DNA of 64,000 nt from Ilex aquifolium (lineage: Eukaryota > Streptophyta > Magnoliopsida > Aquifoliales > Aquifoliaceae): assembly GCA_951799425.1 (NCBI GenBank), contig OX637392.1:40190593-40254592 (forward strand), written 5' to 3'. The position numbers and the translations under genes were made by a program. The first letter of the stretch is position 1, and each line of letters begins with the position of its first letter. Shown here one piece after another: positions 26,842-38,960 of the stretch. Below the pieces are notes generated by a model. It was not told the DNA's origin and did not search any database. It saw nothing but the letters and a program-made list of their open reading frames with translations.

Positions 26842-29800
26842 TTAGGATAGATGTGTCAAGATCTACCATATGTTATCGAAGCAATCATGAAACCCGAATC
26901 AAATAGATAATAACATGCATAGAGTCCTAATGCATTTTTCATTCCTAACAGAGCACCAAGATCAATATATGTACAGCTCGAAGATTCTATAATCAACGAG
27001 TGATAATCTCTATAATCGGAATAATGCGTCTGTCAAATATCATAATTGATACTTTCATGCCTGATCAGAAGGACAAGGACATTAGAGTGGTGGGCCAAAC
27101 TTAATAACAATAAACATATAAGAAATCCCTCACACCGAGTAATAATGAGGTGCCTCATTGTAAGGCAGAAAAATGGAATCCCAAGCATAACCATAAGTTG
27201 CTGCTAGAGAGAACCGAGCATTATTGAAATGCCTTATTAAGGGGATAGATAATAGAATACCAAATATAACCATAAGATGTCGCTTGAGAGAGTCGAGTCC
27301 TGAATAGGATGACCATAACTGAACCTCAATTAAATCCAAAGAAGATAATAATATTCGAATCCCGAGAAGGACAATAACTGAATCCCAAAAAATGATTACA
27401 GGGCGTTGTCTGAGGAAGACCCAACCACTGGCCCTTAGAAATGGCCCAAATAAATTTTTCTGCTTAGAGAAAGATCGAGTAAACTTGGCTCACTGAGAAT
27501 GGTCATAAGAGAAGGCTCGAACATATATGTCCCTTGGCCTCCTAAAATCTCGAGTTTGACAATGAACTCGATAATAAGTCTTGTCTTTTCCTTTGAACAT
27601 GCAAGTTGATGCTGGGCAGTTCTTTTCCTCATAACTATATGACATCATGTCAAGGAGAGTCTCGTGTCTCCTCCATAATCAAGGAGTATTTTGAAATGCA
27701 GGCTCTCGAATATGTCGCCGAGAATTTTTTGCCTACAGTAGGACTTTTGGTGCTTTGGCCATGCAAAGGCTTACCCACATTCAGGGCTCGGAGCCCGCTA
27801 AGTGCCTAGACATATAGGGCTTTTTGTGCTTTGGCTATGCAAAGACTTATCCGTATTTAGGGTCTAACCCCAAGTCTTATGTCACCTCCCTAAACAAGGA
27901 GTACTCCGGAGTCCAAGTTCCTGAACCTGTCCCCGAGAGGTTTTATGCCTACATTAGGACTTTTGGTGCTTTGGCCATGCTAAGGCTTACCCGTTTCTAG
28001 GGCCCGGAGCCCACCGAGTGTCTTATGCACAAAGACCTTCCTCCCATTACTTGGGACTTCACCAAATGGTGCTAGAAGAATTCTTGTTTAGCCCAAGCCT
28101 TGTCAATTCATGTGTGTTTATTCTTGCCCCTCACTGGATTTAATTGGAGATGTTGCAGATCACTTTTGAGTAACATTCCGGGTTAATGACATATTATTCC
28201 TCAGAGGGCTGGTGTCACTTTGGCTGTCGAAATCGCAAGAGAAATGCCCAAATGAGAGCCCAACCACCATCAATGTCATAAGAGTATTGCTGGTCATTCC
28301 ATTCCATTTGTCTAAGACAAGGAAGATGAGTTTTTCTGTTAGCCGAGACTATTGGGTTTTGCTGAGGCCACTGAATACCTGGTATTCTTTGAGAAGGCAA
28401 GAAGTAGAAACTGATTAAATACATTTTGAATGAGGCTTTTTCAGCCCTCTGCCCAAGCACTTTAATAGTCATGGATAGTCCAAGCAAATCGGGGTGTCAG
28501 ACCAAGCAATTCTTGTTATGACGGGTCGTCCAACTAGCATAGTTCTAGGTTTGGTAGGCGATGCGACTGCCTGGCTCATTTACACCGTGTTACCGACTTC
28601 TTTGAAGATATTGTGCAGCTGTCATGAATCAAGGAGCGCCTAGGGACAGAGGTGTAGGGCTATAGTATTGTAGTGCTGACAACCTCCACGGCTCTTAAAG
28701 AGAACCGTTAGAATAACCCAAGAATCTTCGAGCATACCAGACTATGGATGTTTTAATTCCATGAGGGAGAAAGGTGGTGTCAAAGACTCTATTCGCTGAC
28801 CCCTTCTTGATAGTTGGTCATTATCGTTGCCTTTGTTGGAGTGACATAGGATCCCATTTGTCAAGTATTCAGCTTCAATTTAAGTTGAAATGATACTAGC
28901 CAGGTTCAAATTCTGAATATTGAAGAGTTGTGTAAAACTCTTTCCTTTGCTTGGACTTTCTTTCTAAGGTGCATCTGATGTCCTTACTCTTCTGAAATTT
29001 TGGATAAAAACTCGGCAGTTGGAGTGAATGGCCCGACTAGAATTCTATGTTCTTCAGAAACTTTGTAGCCGATCACAACTTAAGTCAATGATGAGTCACC
29101 TGAAGCATAGAAGTATATGAAAGAAATCGAAAGATGTCCCGCTTTCACTTGGGTCACCGATGTATTGATGCCGATCGTACGCAAGTGAGATCATTGGAGC
29201 CCTGAAATAGTGTTAGGTAAGCCGAAATTCTGGGTGAAATGCTTTCAATTGTTGGGGCTTTCCTATCGGTGGGAAAACTGGGTTTATACACCAATTGCCT
29301 TGGAGAAGATCGTCGAGCACTTCCTGAGATTGAAATGAAGCCGAGACTCTGATTGGGATTTCATGAACTACGATACTCCTGGTGCAAGTTGCTGGGTTTA
29401 TCTATGCTTGTGCTTAAAAGATGTTTTTGCTCCTTCGTTACTGTCCTTATAGAACCTTGTTTAAATAGTAAAGCTGAAGGGGTGGTACTGCCATTTGTAA
29501 AGAACATTTAGGGGGAGAGACCGAACAAGGCCTCTCGTCTATAGGCGATATCGACCACCTGTGAGGCTCTTGTCTGAGACCGTGTGGCTTCGGGACATGC
29601 CCCCCACTGTGAGCAGTCCCTTGATGTCATGCCAAAATAAGAGGACTTTCACGATCGAGATGTCTTAGTGATGTCGAGCAGTTAGATGCCGCAAATTGAG
29701 CTCTCGGACGGCTTTAGACTCGGGCCATGTTGGTTTTGAATTAGCTCTAGATAGGTACGCCACCATCCACAATGTTGTTGTCTTTATTTGCAATGATGCC

Positions 29801-30022
29801 GATTATTGTTACGACGGCTCCGACCACCATCTAAATGATGCCGACCACTTTTGTTTCCTAAGAGATGTGGAGCATATGCCGAGCGTGTTTGTTCCCTCGA
29901 GGGTGTGGAGTATATGCTGTATTTCGAGACTTCTAAGGACGGAGAAACCCGAGGAGAGACAGGCCGATCAAATGATCAGTTTTGGTTGGCATTTGAGTTG
30001 CCGAAGAAATAAATTTCTTTGG
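26842..30022. other. Interior of the minus-strand Tat-type element, non-coding
   Basis: No reading frame with a recognised domain on either strand. It holds diverged direct repeats: ATAACCATAAG...GAGAG phrases at about 27186-27300, and a pair of about 150 bp (27657-27806 and 27875-28025) sharing GGACTTTTGGTGCTTTGGCC and GGCTTACCC, with a partial third copy between them. The long non-coding interior is like that of large retrotransposon derivatives. Confidence 0.5.
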
Positions 30023-30736
30023 TGATGATACCTAAAGTAAACCCTAAGCACGAGCTCAGAAAATGAGCCCAGCTCGGAAGGTCAGGTAAGGTAAGCAGAG
30101 CTCATCCAAGCCATAGTCAGAGCTCGTCCAGCCAATGTTGGAGCTCCCCCAGGCAAGATAATAAAGGAAGAGGTGAGGAGACAACAAGATGATAGCGAAC
30201 ACCTCTGAAGTAATAGCCAATCTGGAATCAAGGCATAAACCCTTAACCAACCAAGATCCTCTCCAAAGATTAAGGAGGATCCCATGGTAGAAGGCAATGA
30301 TCTCGGGATACAGTCCGTTAAGCCAGCCATATGGAGTTTAGGTAACTCCGAGATTGGGGAGAGAAAGGGGGGAAGATCCCTCCATTATAGGAAGTAAAAT
30401 CGAGTTAGAGGTAAGCAATAGGCTATAAGAAGAGGGTAAGCTTCCATCAAGGGAGAGAGGCAATAGAGCCACGAGAAACCCTAATTTCCTCCAGATTGCA
30501 TTGTAACAAACCTACCGTGATCAATAAGAAAATAGGAGAAAAAGACTCCATTAAAGAGTGGACTAGCCGAGCTCTCAGGCCGGTGAACCACTGTAATGCT
30601 ATTGTGTTTATTTCCCTTTCCTCAATTTTCCTAAGCATCTACCAGCATATTTGCATGAGCCTTGTAGCTCAGACACCACACTTGATTTCATGCACATCCA
30701 TACCCTTTGCTCATCTTCGGTAGATTAACACCATCA
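30023..30736 (+). repeat. 5' LTR of the Tat element
   Basis: 714 bp, TGATGATACC ... ACACCATCA. It is rich in GAGCTC words, which recur in the palindromic repeats at 38.6-38.95 kb. I see no strong TATA box. Nearly identical to the 3' LTR. Confidence 0.95.
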
Positions 30737-30739
30737 ATT

Positions 30740-30757
30740 TGGCGCCGTCTGTGGGAA
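30740..30757 (+). promoter_or_regulatory. Primer-binding site of the Tat element
   Basis: TGGCGCCGTCTGTGGGAA lies 3 bp after the 5' LTR. This variant is typical of plant Tat/Retand elements. Confidence 0.8.
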
Positions 30758-30795
30758 TGACAGTTCTTGTTACAAATATACTGATTTTTCAGTGA

Positions 30796-32293
30796 TTGAT
30801 GGTCTCTACACGAAACATGAGTAAAAGTCAGATGAATCCCCCAAGAATACAGAATCCCCAGGAGGTCACCAGTGGGAGGCAACCGAAAAACCTTCATGAT
30901 TTCCTCCCCACCGCTGAAAACAACCCACCTACGGTGGATCCCCCCGCTAACAATGAACTAGACGCCCTTCGTCTAGTCAATCAACGCTTACTCCAACAAA
31001 ATGAAGAGCTCTTGAAGCTCTTACAAGGTCCCCAGCAGACACAACCAGCCCGGCGGGGCCCAAACGAGCTTCCTCCTAGGGAACGACAATGCCTTGATCC
31101 CCTAAGGGAAGCGAATGAAGGAGGGGAAAGCAGTCAAGCACCCCATCAGCCGCCTAGGAGGGGGATTAATGAAGAAGCACAAAGCCAGAACGAAGGGTTG
31201 GGGAGGAATGATTTCCTTCCTTTTCAACAGGAGAGAATGGAGCAATACTGTGAGCACCGCTTCAAGGACATCCAGCAAGAGCTCAGCCACATGAGAGAAG
31301 CAGTGAAGGTCAAAACCCCAATAACAATGGATGTCTTGGTGCAACAAACTGAATCCCCATTCACTCCCGGGGTACTGCATTTCCCCCTTCCTCCGAAGTT
31401 CAGAGTGCCTCATAGAGGTTTTCGATGGGACAAAAGACCCTGTGGACCACCTCAACACCTACAAAAACCAAATGGAGTGGCACGGGTACCAGGATCCTAT
31501 GCGGTGTAGGGCCTTCGCCATCACCCTAAAGGGGTCAGCCTTAGCATGGTTCAATAGGCTCCCCCCGGCTTCGATCTCTTATTTCAAAGAACTTTCCATT
31601 TCCTTTGTGTCTCACTTCATCGGAGCTCGGATCTATAGGAAGCCGAGCTATTACTTATTAAATATCAAGCAGAGGCCTGAGGAGAATCTGCGATCTTATG
31701 TACAAAGGTTCAATTCAGAATCTCTGAAGGTGGATATCCCAGACGAAAAGTTTGTCATTACTGCTTCCATTGCAGGATTAGGAGTGCAGTCAAAAGATTT
31801 AATATTCTCTATATCAAAGAACCCCCAAGCGAGCATGGCTGAGGTGTTAGCCAAGGCAGAAAAGTACATAAACGGTGAAGAAGCACTCCTCTCCAAGGTC
31901 GGGAATGCATCCTCACGGAAGGAGAAGGAAAAAGAAGAAAAGAAAAGGGACCGAAGTCCCAGGAAAGAAAAAGGGCGAGAAAGCTCTCCAATGAGGGATA
32001 GAGACCGCTCCCCGAAGAGAAGATGAAATGTTAGAGACCGTTTGGGCCCCATGCAGCCTGAGCTACAGCCTAGATACGGACCTCATAGATTCAGCTCGCT
32101 CACCGCCGCTGTATCCCAAGTTCTATATGAGGTCCAAAACGAAAAGTTCTTAAGGTGGCCACCTCGAATGAAGGCGGATCCAGCAAAGAGAGACCCCACG
32201 AAGTATTGTGACTACCACAAGGATCATGATCACCATACTGATGACTGCATTCAATTAAAGAAGGAGATCGAGTTCTTAATTCAACGAGGATAG
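30796..32293 (+). pseudogene. gag region of the Tat element
   Basis: The N-terminus is MMVSTRNMSKS, followed by a Pro/Asn-rich region and a Leu-rich segment (LRLVNQRLLQQNEELLKLL). The capsid-like retrotrans_gag block (DPVDHLNTYKNQMEWHG, ALAWFNRLPPASISYFKEL, LRSYVQRFN) comes next, then a Lys/Arg/Ser-rich tail. The region ends in a CX2H-type knuckle (CDYHKDHDHHTDDC) of the kind found in Tat gag. Gag packages the element RNA. The region is broken in this copy. Confidence 0.85.
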
Positions 32294-32488
32294 TTACGTC
32301 GCTTTGTGGTCCATGACAACCAGATTTGAGCTCTTCCACCGCCGCCACCACAACAACAAGCACCTACACCACATCAGCAACCTTTAGGTGAAATCAGAGT
32401 AATATCTGGAGGATTTTCGGGAGGCAGAGAATCCAGCTCAGCCAGGAAAGCACACCTCCGGCGAATCAGAGCCGAAGAAGCTCTCGAA

Positions 32489-32866
32489 GTGCACACTGTG
32501 TCCAAAGCACCACGCTTCGACACAGCTATCACTTTTTTAAATTCTGATTTGGAGGGATGCCAATACCCCCACGATGATCCATTGGTGGTAAGAACTATGG
32601 TAGCTAACAGAACCGTTCATCGAGTTCTGATCTATAACGGGAGCTCGGCAGACATCATTTTTGCGCCTGCATTCGACAAAATGGACATAGGAAGGGAAAA
32701 ACTCGAACCTGTAAGTACCCACTTGCTGGGTTTCTCAGGAGAAAGGGTGCTCCCCCTAGGTTCAATCCAGCTTGTGCTCACCCTAGGTGACCCGCCTTGC
32801 CAAGCCACGACGACCATAAAATTCCTAGTGGTTGATGCACCTCCTGCTGGGAAGGTCTTCCCTTAA
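32489..32866 (+). CDS. Aspartic protease region of the Tat element
   Basis: Retropepsin-like segment recognised by the GSSADIIFAPAFDKM motif and the following LLGFSGERVLPLGSIQL strand pattern. It would cut the gag-pol precursor. The copy is a fossil and I make no claim of activity. Confidence 0.75.
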   Translation: MHTVSKAPRFDTAITFLNSDLEGCQYPHDDPLVVRTMVANRTVHRVLIYNGSSADIIFAPAFDKMDIGREKLEPVSTHLLGFSGERVLPLGSIQLVLTLGDPPCQATTTIKFLVVDAPPAGKVFP

Positions 32867-32972
32867 CTCTATGAGGGCAATCCCATCTGCTTATCACTTG
32901 GTCTTCAAATTTCCAACAAAAAATGGAGTCGGAGTGGTCTGAGGAGACCATCATGTAGCAAGAGAATGCTAC

Positions 32973-33748
32973 ATGGCGTCGGTGAAGATGAAAGAGGTTG
33001 AGAACATCCAATTGGATGAACTCGACATAAGAGACGAGCTGGAAACCAGACCAATCCCGTCAGAAGAGCTGGAACCTGTACAGCTAGATAATGAGCCTGA
33101 GCACCTTGTCTATGTAGGATCCAAACTGAGTAGAGAGATTAAAGAACTTCTCATTCAGTTTTTGAGGCAAAACATGGAGGTGTTTGCCTGGAAACAAGAA
33201 GATATGGAAGGTATTGAGTCTTCGGTTATCATGCATAGGCTCAGCGTAAATCCGAGCTACAAACCCATCAAACAAAAAAGGAGGAGTTTCGCCCCGGAGC
33301 GTCAAAAAGCCATTAACGAAGAGGTCAACAAACTTCTGCATGCCAAAGCCATTAGGGAGGTGGATTATCCAATATGGCTAGCCAATGTTGTCCTCGTTAA
33401 GAAGACCAATGGCAAGTGGCACCTCTGCATTGATTTCACTGACCTCAATAGGGCTTGCCCCAAGGACAGTTTTCATTTACCTCGAATAGACTTGATTGTG
33501 GATGCCACCGCTGGTCACGAGCTCCTCAGCTTCATGGACGCTTTTTCCGGGTATAATCAGATCAGAATGGACCCTAATGACCAGGAGAATACCTCTTTCA
33601 TAACCGAGCAAGGGACGTACTGTTACCAGGTTATGCCTTTCGGGTTGAAGAATGCTGGAGCCACTTATCAGCGCTTGGTGAATAAAATGTTCCAGAAGCA
33701 GATCGGAACGACCATGGAAGTCTACATTGATGATATGTTGGTTAAATC
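32973..33748 (+). CDS. Reverse transcriptase, first part
   Basis: RT landmarks: PIKQKRRSFAPERQKAI, LVKKTNGKWHLCIDFTDLN, MDAFSGYNQIRM, PFGLKNAGATYQRLVNKMF and the catalytic YIDD box (EVYIDDMLVKS). YIDDMLVKS is the Tat-type form, against FMDDFSVYG in the Athila element at the right of the window. The coding sequence is interrupted right after this box by the solo LTR and resumes at 36077. Confidence 0.9.
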
Positions 33749-36076
33749 TGTGAGATCCCGTGTGTTATATAAATATAAATAATATTAACTTGCTAGTATT
33801 TTTAAAATAATTAAAATAATGAGAGAAACTTCGAATCGTTGTTAAATGAATAGTCGCGTAAACTTGAAGTACGAACGTATTGACTTTTGGGGTCAATTTA
33901 ATTTTTGGAGGTGTTTAAGGTTGATATGGGGTAACTATGTAAATATATTAATGTTTTTTTTTATGTTAAAATAATATTACGAATGAATCCGGAAGGTCCG
34001 AAAAATTAGGAATAGCCGTTTCGCACATATAGCGGTTCGGAGGGATAAAATAGTAATTTTAGTGTTTCGGATGTAAATTAACAGTTAGTTTTGAGATAAA
34101 TCATAAAAATAAATGTTTTTAGGTTAAAATAACATTAAAAATGAATCCGGAACGTCGAAAAACCTTAGGGTAGTCATATGCATCAAATTGAAGACTTTTA
34201 GTGGCAAAACCGTAATTTCGGAGAAAAAATGTATTTTTCAGCCAATGAACAGTAACATTCGGGGACAGCTTGTTTAAAACTCAGATTTCAGCCATTTTCT
34301 TCCATTTTTTCTCACATCTCTCACCCAAAACTCCTTCACCCATCTTAGAACTGGAGAGAAGAAGGGCTCTAGGGCTTGGGCTTGGCTTGACTTGGAGATT
34401 AAGCTTGGACTTAGGTGGGGTTTTCCTCTCTCTTGCATTTACATTGTGCATCTCATTTATTTTCTTTAGTTAAAGCTTATTATGGGTTTGATGGCAAAAT
34501 AATTGTTGTAAACCTTGATTTATTGTGGAGTATGCCATGAATTGTGAACTTACATGCATAAAATGGATTTAGTGTGGTGGATTTGAAACCCTAGATTGAT
34601 TTTAGTTATGGGTAATTGATTAAACCCATGATTTGGGGATTTTGAAGTATGTTATGATCTTGTACATAATATATATGATTTATTCTCTTGGAAATGTAAA
34701 TAATTTTAGTGTTGTGGGTTTGAGACCCTAGTTTGATTTTGGTTATGGGTAATTGATTAAACCCATGATTTGGGGATTTTGAAGTATGTTATGATCTTGT
34801 ACATAATATATATGACTTATTTTCTTGGAATTGGTTGTGTTGCTTTGAAAATACAAATTTTGAGATTGAGTATACTATATGTTTGATAAAATGTCAAGCT
34901 TATGACATGAGTTTTCAAAAGGATTTATGGATATAGGAAATAATGATTTTTTTGAAATGTATGCTCGATATTGACAGGCAGAGGGTTAATAGACGATTGG
35001 GGCCTATTGAGTGGGTTGCCAATGCGGCTACTAGTCCTAAGAGGGATTGGTTATGGTAGTGGTTTTCGGTGATGGCCTATGTGGCATCACAAGTTGTGCC
35101 CTACACATTCCTCTTAAAAAGCAAGAAGGGCGATGAGACCCTAGGGTGCAAGACCCAAAAGGTTCCCCGGGGATGGTTCATGCGTGAACCAGTGTGATTG
35201 ATGATATTGTCCATATGCGAGGCATGCATGGTATTTGCTATGATGGTTTGACTTTAATTATATAAACATTTGATTTATACTTTTGTATATTTCTAATGAT
35301 GAGGTGTTGAGAGATTTTTATAAATGCTTTACTTATTATCTTGTACCTGTATTTAGTTATAGAAAGCTTTCATTACTTATTAGTATGTTTTGTGAATGTT
35401 GGTATTTAAAACTTTGTAAATGCTTGGGAAAAGGATTATCCTACTGAGCGTGTGGTTGCTCATCCCTTACTAATATTTTCAGATACTAGCATGCATCTTG
35501 GGGCATAGGTGATGGAATGCTTGTGGGAGCTTGGACTAGAAAGAATATCTTTTGGAGTTTTTTTTTTTGTATATACCTTTAGAATTTATGTATAAATGTT
35601 AACACTCAAACATTGGGTTTGAAAAGGTTGTTTTGAGGCTTTTGTGGTGCACACTAGATCATCCCATGGAGGGATTATTATTTTGGGTATTGTAATGTAA
35701 AGTTATAACTTTGTGTTCTAAGTTGTTGTGTATATTGGTGTTGGATGTATCCGGGTTTGAGAGGACTTCGTGGGCCTCTAATTGCCACCCCGGATTTAGT
35801 TGGATTATATTTTTTTTTTGGAGGCATGTTGTGGATGTTTAGTTAGTTTAAATTATGTCATGCTCTCACAGGGATGCTCTTACTAACTAGTTGGAAGCCC
35901 AATTTTCAAAGGAAACTCTGCCGAAATTTTCAAAAAAAGAAAAAAAGAAAAAAAAAATGATTTATTTAAACTAAAGAGATACTTTTCTAGATGTTTTTAC
36001 AACAAATCGGCATGTGTTTTTGAAGAAACAAAGTAATTTTTTTTAATCACGCTTTTCTGAAATTTGGGGCGTGACA
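33749..36076 (+). repeat. Solo LTR inserted in the Tat RT
   Basis: 2328 bp, TGTGAGATCC ... GGGGCGTGACA, with a perfect 5-bp duplication AAATC (33744-33748 and 36077-36081). There is no internal region, so it is the product of LTR-LTR recombination. It contains a tandem duplication of about 133 bp (about 34569-34700 and 34701-34833, sharing TTATGGGTAATTGATTAAAC). The ends are of the Tekay/Del type and match the solo LTR at 23240. As it lies inside a Tat element of about 2% LTR divergence, it is one of the youngest events here. Confidence 0.9.
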
Positions 36077-36627
36077 AAATCACTGAAAGCAGAGTTCCAT
36101 ATCAAACATTTGGCGGAATCTTTCCAGGTCTTAAAAGAATATAAGATGAAGCTTAATCCCGCCAAGTGTGCCTTTGGGGTCTCTACTGGAAAGTTTCTGG
36201 GCTTCATAGTTAATAGTAGAGGAATAGAGGCGAACCCAGAAAAAGTAAAGGCGGTACTGGATATGCAACCTCCGTCCAATACAAGGGAGGTGCAGCGCCT
36301 AACAGGAAGAATAGCTGCCTTAAGCCGCTTCGTGTCCAGATCAAGCGACAAATGTCAACCTTTCTGGTGAGCCCGGTGGAAGGTGAGGTATTTACTCTCT
36401 ATCTAGCTGTGTCAGATTTCTCAACAAGCGCAGCGCTAGTAAGGGACCGCGATAGAGCTCAGCAACCAGTATATTACTGTAGCAGAGCTCTTAGGGGGGC
36501 AGAGGAGAGATACCCAAAGATGGAGAAGCTCGTTCTAGCATTAGTCACTACCGCAAGGAGGCTCAGGCCATATTTTCAAACCCACACTATTGAGATCCCA
36601 ACAGAACAACCAATGAAGCAAGTATAA
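36077..36627 (+). pseudogene. RT thumb/connection and gypsy RNase H of the Tat element
   Basis: Seen: KMKLNPAKCAFGVSTGKFLG and IEANPEKVKAVLDM (end of RT), VQRLTGRIAALSRFVSRSSD (connection), then LYLAVSDFSTSAALVRD and PVYYCSRALRGAEERYPKMEKL (the ordinary gypsy RNase H). The region belongs to the same pol gene as 32973-33748. It is a fossil. Confidence 0.8.
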
Positions 36628-36723
36628 AGTAAACCAGAGACTTCGGGTAGGCTGGTTAAGTGGGCCATTGAGCTCAGCGAGTTCGACATCAGGTATAAAC
36701 CAAGGACAGCCATCAAAGGGCAA

Positions 36724-37404
36724 GTGTTGGCTGACTTTATTGCAGAATTTACAGCGGGAACACCCACGGGGGCCACACAGCTGGTACCTGACCTCCCCGC
36801 GTGGAAGCTCTCTGTGGATGGAGCTGCCAACGCCCAGGGTAGCGGAGCTGGCTTAATTTGGACCTCCCCTAATGAAATAGATGTTGAATATGCGTTAAGG
36901 TTTGGTTTTAAGGCCTCCAACAACGAGGCAGAATATGAGGCTGTCATAGCTGGTTTAAACCTTGCTCGCTCTATGGAAGCAGAACAGCTGGAGATCTGCA
37001 GTGACTCTCTGCTCGTGGTGAAGCAGATAGAAGGGTCCTACGAGGCCAAAGGCGAAAAAATGATCCTTTACCTCAGAAAGATACAAGAATTGATCAGGAA
37101 ATTTGTGCAAGTCAAGATTATGCATGTCCCCAGATCAGAGAACGCTCGAGCAGATGCGCTAGCAAGGTTAGCAACTGCTTCACAGGAGAATTTAGATAGG
37201 TTGATACCAGTAGAACAGTTGGCGGAGCCATCAGTAGGAGTTGACAAGGAAGAAGTTTTCCCAGTCCTTTCCCCACCCGTTTGGATGGACTCAATTAGGG
37301 AATACCTTCAGAACGAAACTTTGCCAGCGGACCCCAAGGAGACTGCAAAGATAAGGGTGAGGTCAGCCAGATTTTCTATTGTACAAGGAAACTTATACAA
37401 GTGA
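36724..37404 (+). CDS. Second, archaeal-type RNase H of the Tat element
   Basis: An open frame with LSVDGAANAQGSGAGLIW, FKASNNEAEYEAVIAGLNLA, CSDSLLVVKQIEGSYEAKG and ARADALARLA: the D-E-D-D RNase H fold with the conserved His region altered in style. An extra RNase H of archaeal/type I kind after the gypsy RNase H is a documented character of plant Tat elements. It would degrade RNA in RNA:DNA hybrids. Confidence 0.85.
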   Translation: MLADFIAEFTAGTPTGATQLVPDLPAWKLSVDGAANAQGSGAGLIWTSPNEIDVEYALRFGFKASNNEAEYEAVIAGLNLARSMEAEQLEICSDSLLVVKQIEGSYEAKGEKMILYLRKIQELIRKFVQVKIMHVPRSENARADALARLATASQENLDRLIPVEQLAEPSVGVDKEEVFPVLSPPVWMDSIREYLQNETLPADPKETAKIRVRSARFSIVQGNLYK

Positions 37405-37413
37405 GGATTCTCG

Positions 37414-38517
37414 ATGCCTCTCCTTAGGTGTGTAGGAGATGAGGATGCCGATTACATTCTTAGGGAGATTCATGAGGGAATTTGCGGTAACCATATTGGA
37501 ACTCGAACACTGGCAAGAAAAGCCTTGAGGCAGGGATATTACTGGCCCACCATGCTGAGGGATGCCACCGACCTGGTTAAGAAGTGTAAGGCATGTCAGA
37601 TACATGCCAACATCTCTCATTGCCCACCTGAGTTCCTAACCTCGGTGATAAGCCCTTCGCCCTTTCAGCAATGGGGATTGGACATTCTTGGCCCTCTCCC
37701 CACCAGCATAGGGCAGTGTAAATTCGTCATAATTGGAGTGGACTATTTCACTAAATGGGATGAGGTGGAGCCTCTGGCTACAATTACGGAGCAAAAGGTT
37801 CATAATTTCACTTGGAAGTCTATAGTCTGCAGATTTGGGGTACCTAGAGCAATCGTATCTGATAATGGGAAACAATTTGATAACCCGAAGTTCAAGAAGT
37901 TTTGTGCAGAGCTGGGGATAAAGAATTATTTCTCGGCCCCAGCCCATCCGCAATCAAATGGACAAGCAGAGGTGACAATCAGGACAATCAAAGCAGCCTT
38001 AAAGACCAAGCTCGAGTCTTTGAAGGGAAAATGGGTTGAGTATATCCCAAAAGTTTTGTGGGCATACAGAACAACCCCTAGGACAGCGACTCAGGAAACA
38101 CCGTTTGCTTTGGCTTTCGAAACTGAAGCAGTGTCGCCTGTAGAGATAGGGATACCATCCCCTAGAACCGAGCTCGTGGATCCAGAGCAAAACGATGAAT
38201 CCCTCCTGCTGAACCTCGACCTCTTAGACGAAAGAAGAGAAAGAGCTCTGTGGCACATTCAGAGTTATCAGAGAAAAACCGCAAGATACTACGACAGGAA
38301 GGTAAAGCACAGAAGCTTCAAAGTTGGGGATTTGGTGCTTAGGAGGCTTTTGCTTGCAAGGAAAGACCCCACGCATGGGAAGTTGGGACCAAACTGGGAA
38401 GGCCCCTATGTCGTTTCAAGAGTGATTAGGCCAGGGAACTATGAGTTGCAAATAGAAGAAGGAAAGATCCTACCTCACTCTTGGAATGCCGAGCATCTTA
38501 AGAGATTCTTTCAGTAA
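37414..38517 (+). CDS. Integrase of the Tat element
   Basis: 367 residues. The zinc-binding HHCC domain has HEGICGNHIGTRTLARKAL followed by CKACQIH. The catalytic core has LDILGPLP, VDYFTKW, IVSDNGKQFDN and the SNGQAEV region with the third acidic residue. The C-terminal GPY/F-like module reads LGPNWEGPYVV. It ends EHLKRFF. It inserts element cDNA into host DNA. It follows the second RNase H with only a short gap. Confidence 0.9.
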   Translation: MPLLRCVGDEDADYILREIHEGICGNHIGTRTLARKALRQGYYWPTMLRDATDLVKKCKACQIHANISHCPPEFLTSVISPSPFQQWGLDILGPLPTSIGQCKFVIIGVDYFTKWDEVEPLATITEQKVHNFTWKSIVCRFGVPRAIVSDNGKQFDNPKFKKFCAELGIKNYFSAPAHPQSNGQAEVTIRTIKAALKTKLESLKGKWVEYIPKVLWAYRTTPRTATQETPFALAFETEAVSPVEIGIPSPRTELVDPEQNDESLLLNLDLLDERRERALWHIQSYQRKTARYYDRKVKHRSFKVGDLVLRRLLLARKDPTHGKLGPNWEGPYVVSRVIRPGNYELQIEEGKILPHSWNAEHLKRFFQ

Positions 38518-38619
38518 GTTTTCCTTGTAATAAAGTTATTTTCAATAAAAAGCAAGCTCTTTGATCCATCCTCATATGGTTTCCAAAAAAATATATATAT
38601 ATAATAAATAAATATATAT

Positions 38620-38960
38620 GAAACGAGCTCTATAGCTCAAGAAGAGCTATCCAGCTTATAAGGGCCGAAACGAGCTCTACAGCTCCAGATGAGCTCCTCA
38701 GCTCATACATAAACGATAAGCTTCTAAGCTTATAAAATTCAAGATGAGCTCCTCAGCTCATATATAAACGATAAGCTTCTAAGCTTATAAAATTCAAGAT
38801 GAACTCCACAACTCATAAACAAACGATAAGTCTCTAAGGCTTATAGAATCCAAAACTAGCTCCTCAGCTCATCTGATAAGAGATGAGCTCTTCAGCTCAT
38901 GTAAAGGAAAAATGAGTTCCTCAGCTCATATATGTACATACGCGTTCAAAAATAAAGATC
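38620..38960. repeat. 55-bp tandem repeats made of two palindromes
   Basis: The period is 55 bp, with clear units at 38688-38742, 38743-38797 and a diverged 38798-38855, plus partial copies either side. Each unit holds TGAGCTCCTCAGCTCA and ATAAGCTTCTAAGCTTAT, both close to perfect inverted repeats. They lie between integrase and the first antisense block. The Retand family was named for an amplified tandem repeat in this same region. Confidence 0.85.

Noticed and set aside
30023-30736. LTR copies as two independent solo LTRs
   Set aside because: The shared perfect TTTGG duplication, PBS after the left copy and purine tract before the right copy show one complete element.
31102-31458. Minus-strand frames opposite the Tat gag
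   Set aside because: Shadows of gag coding sequence without own motifs.
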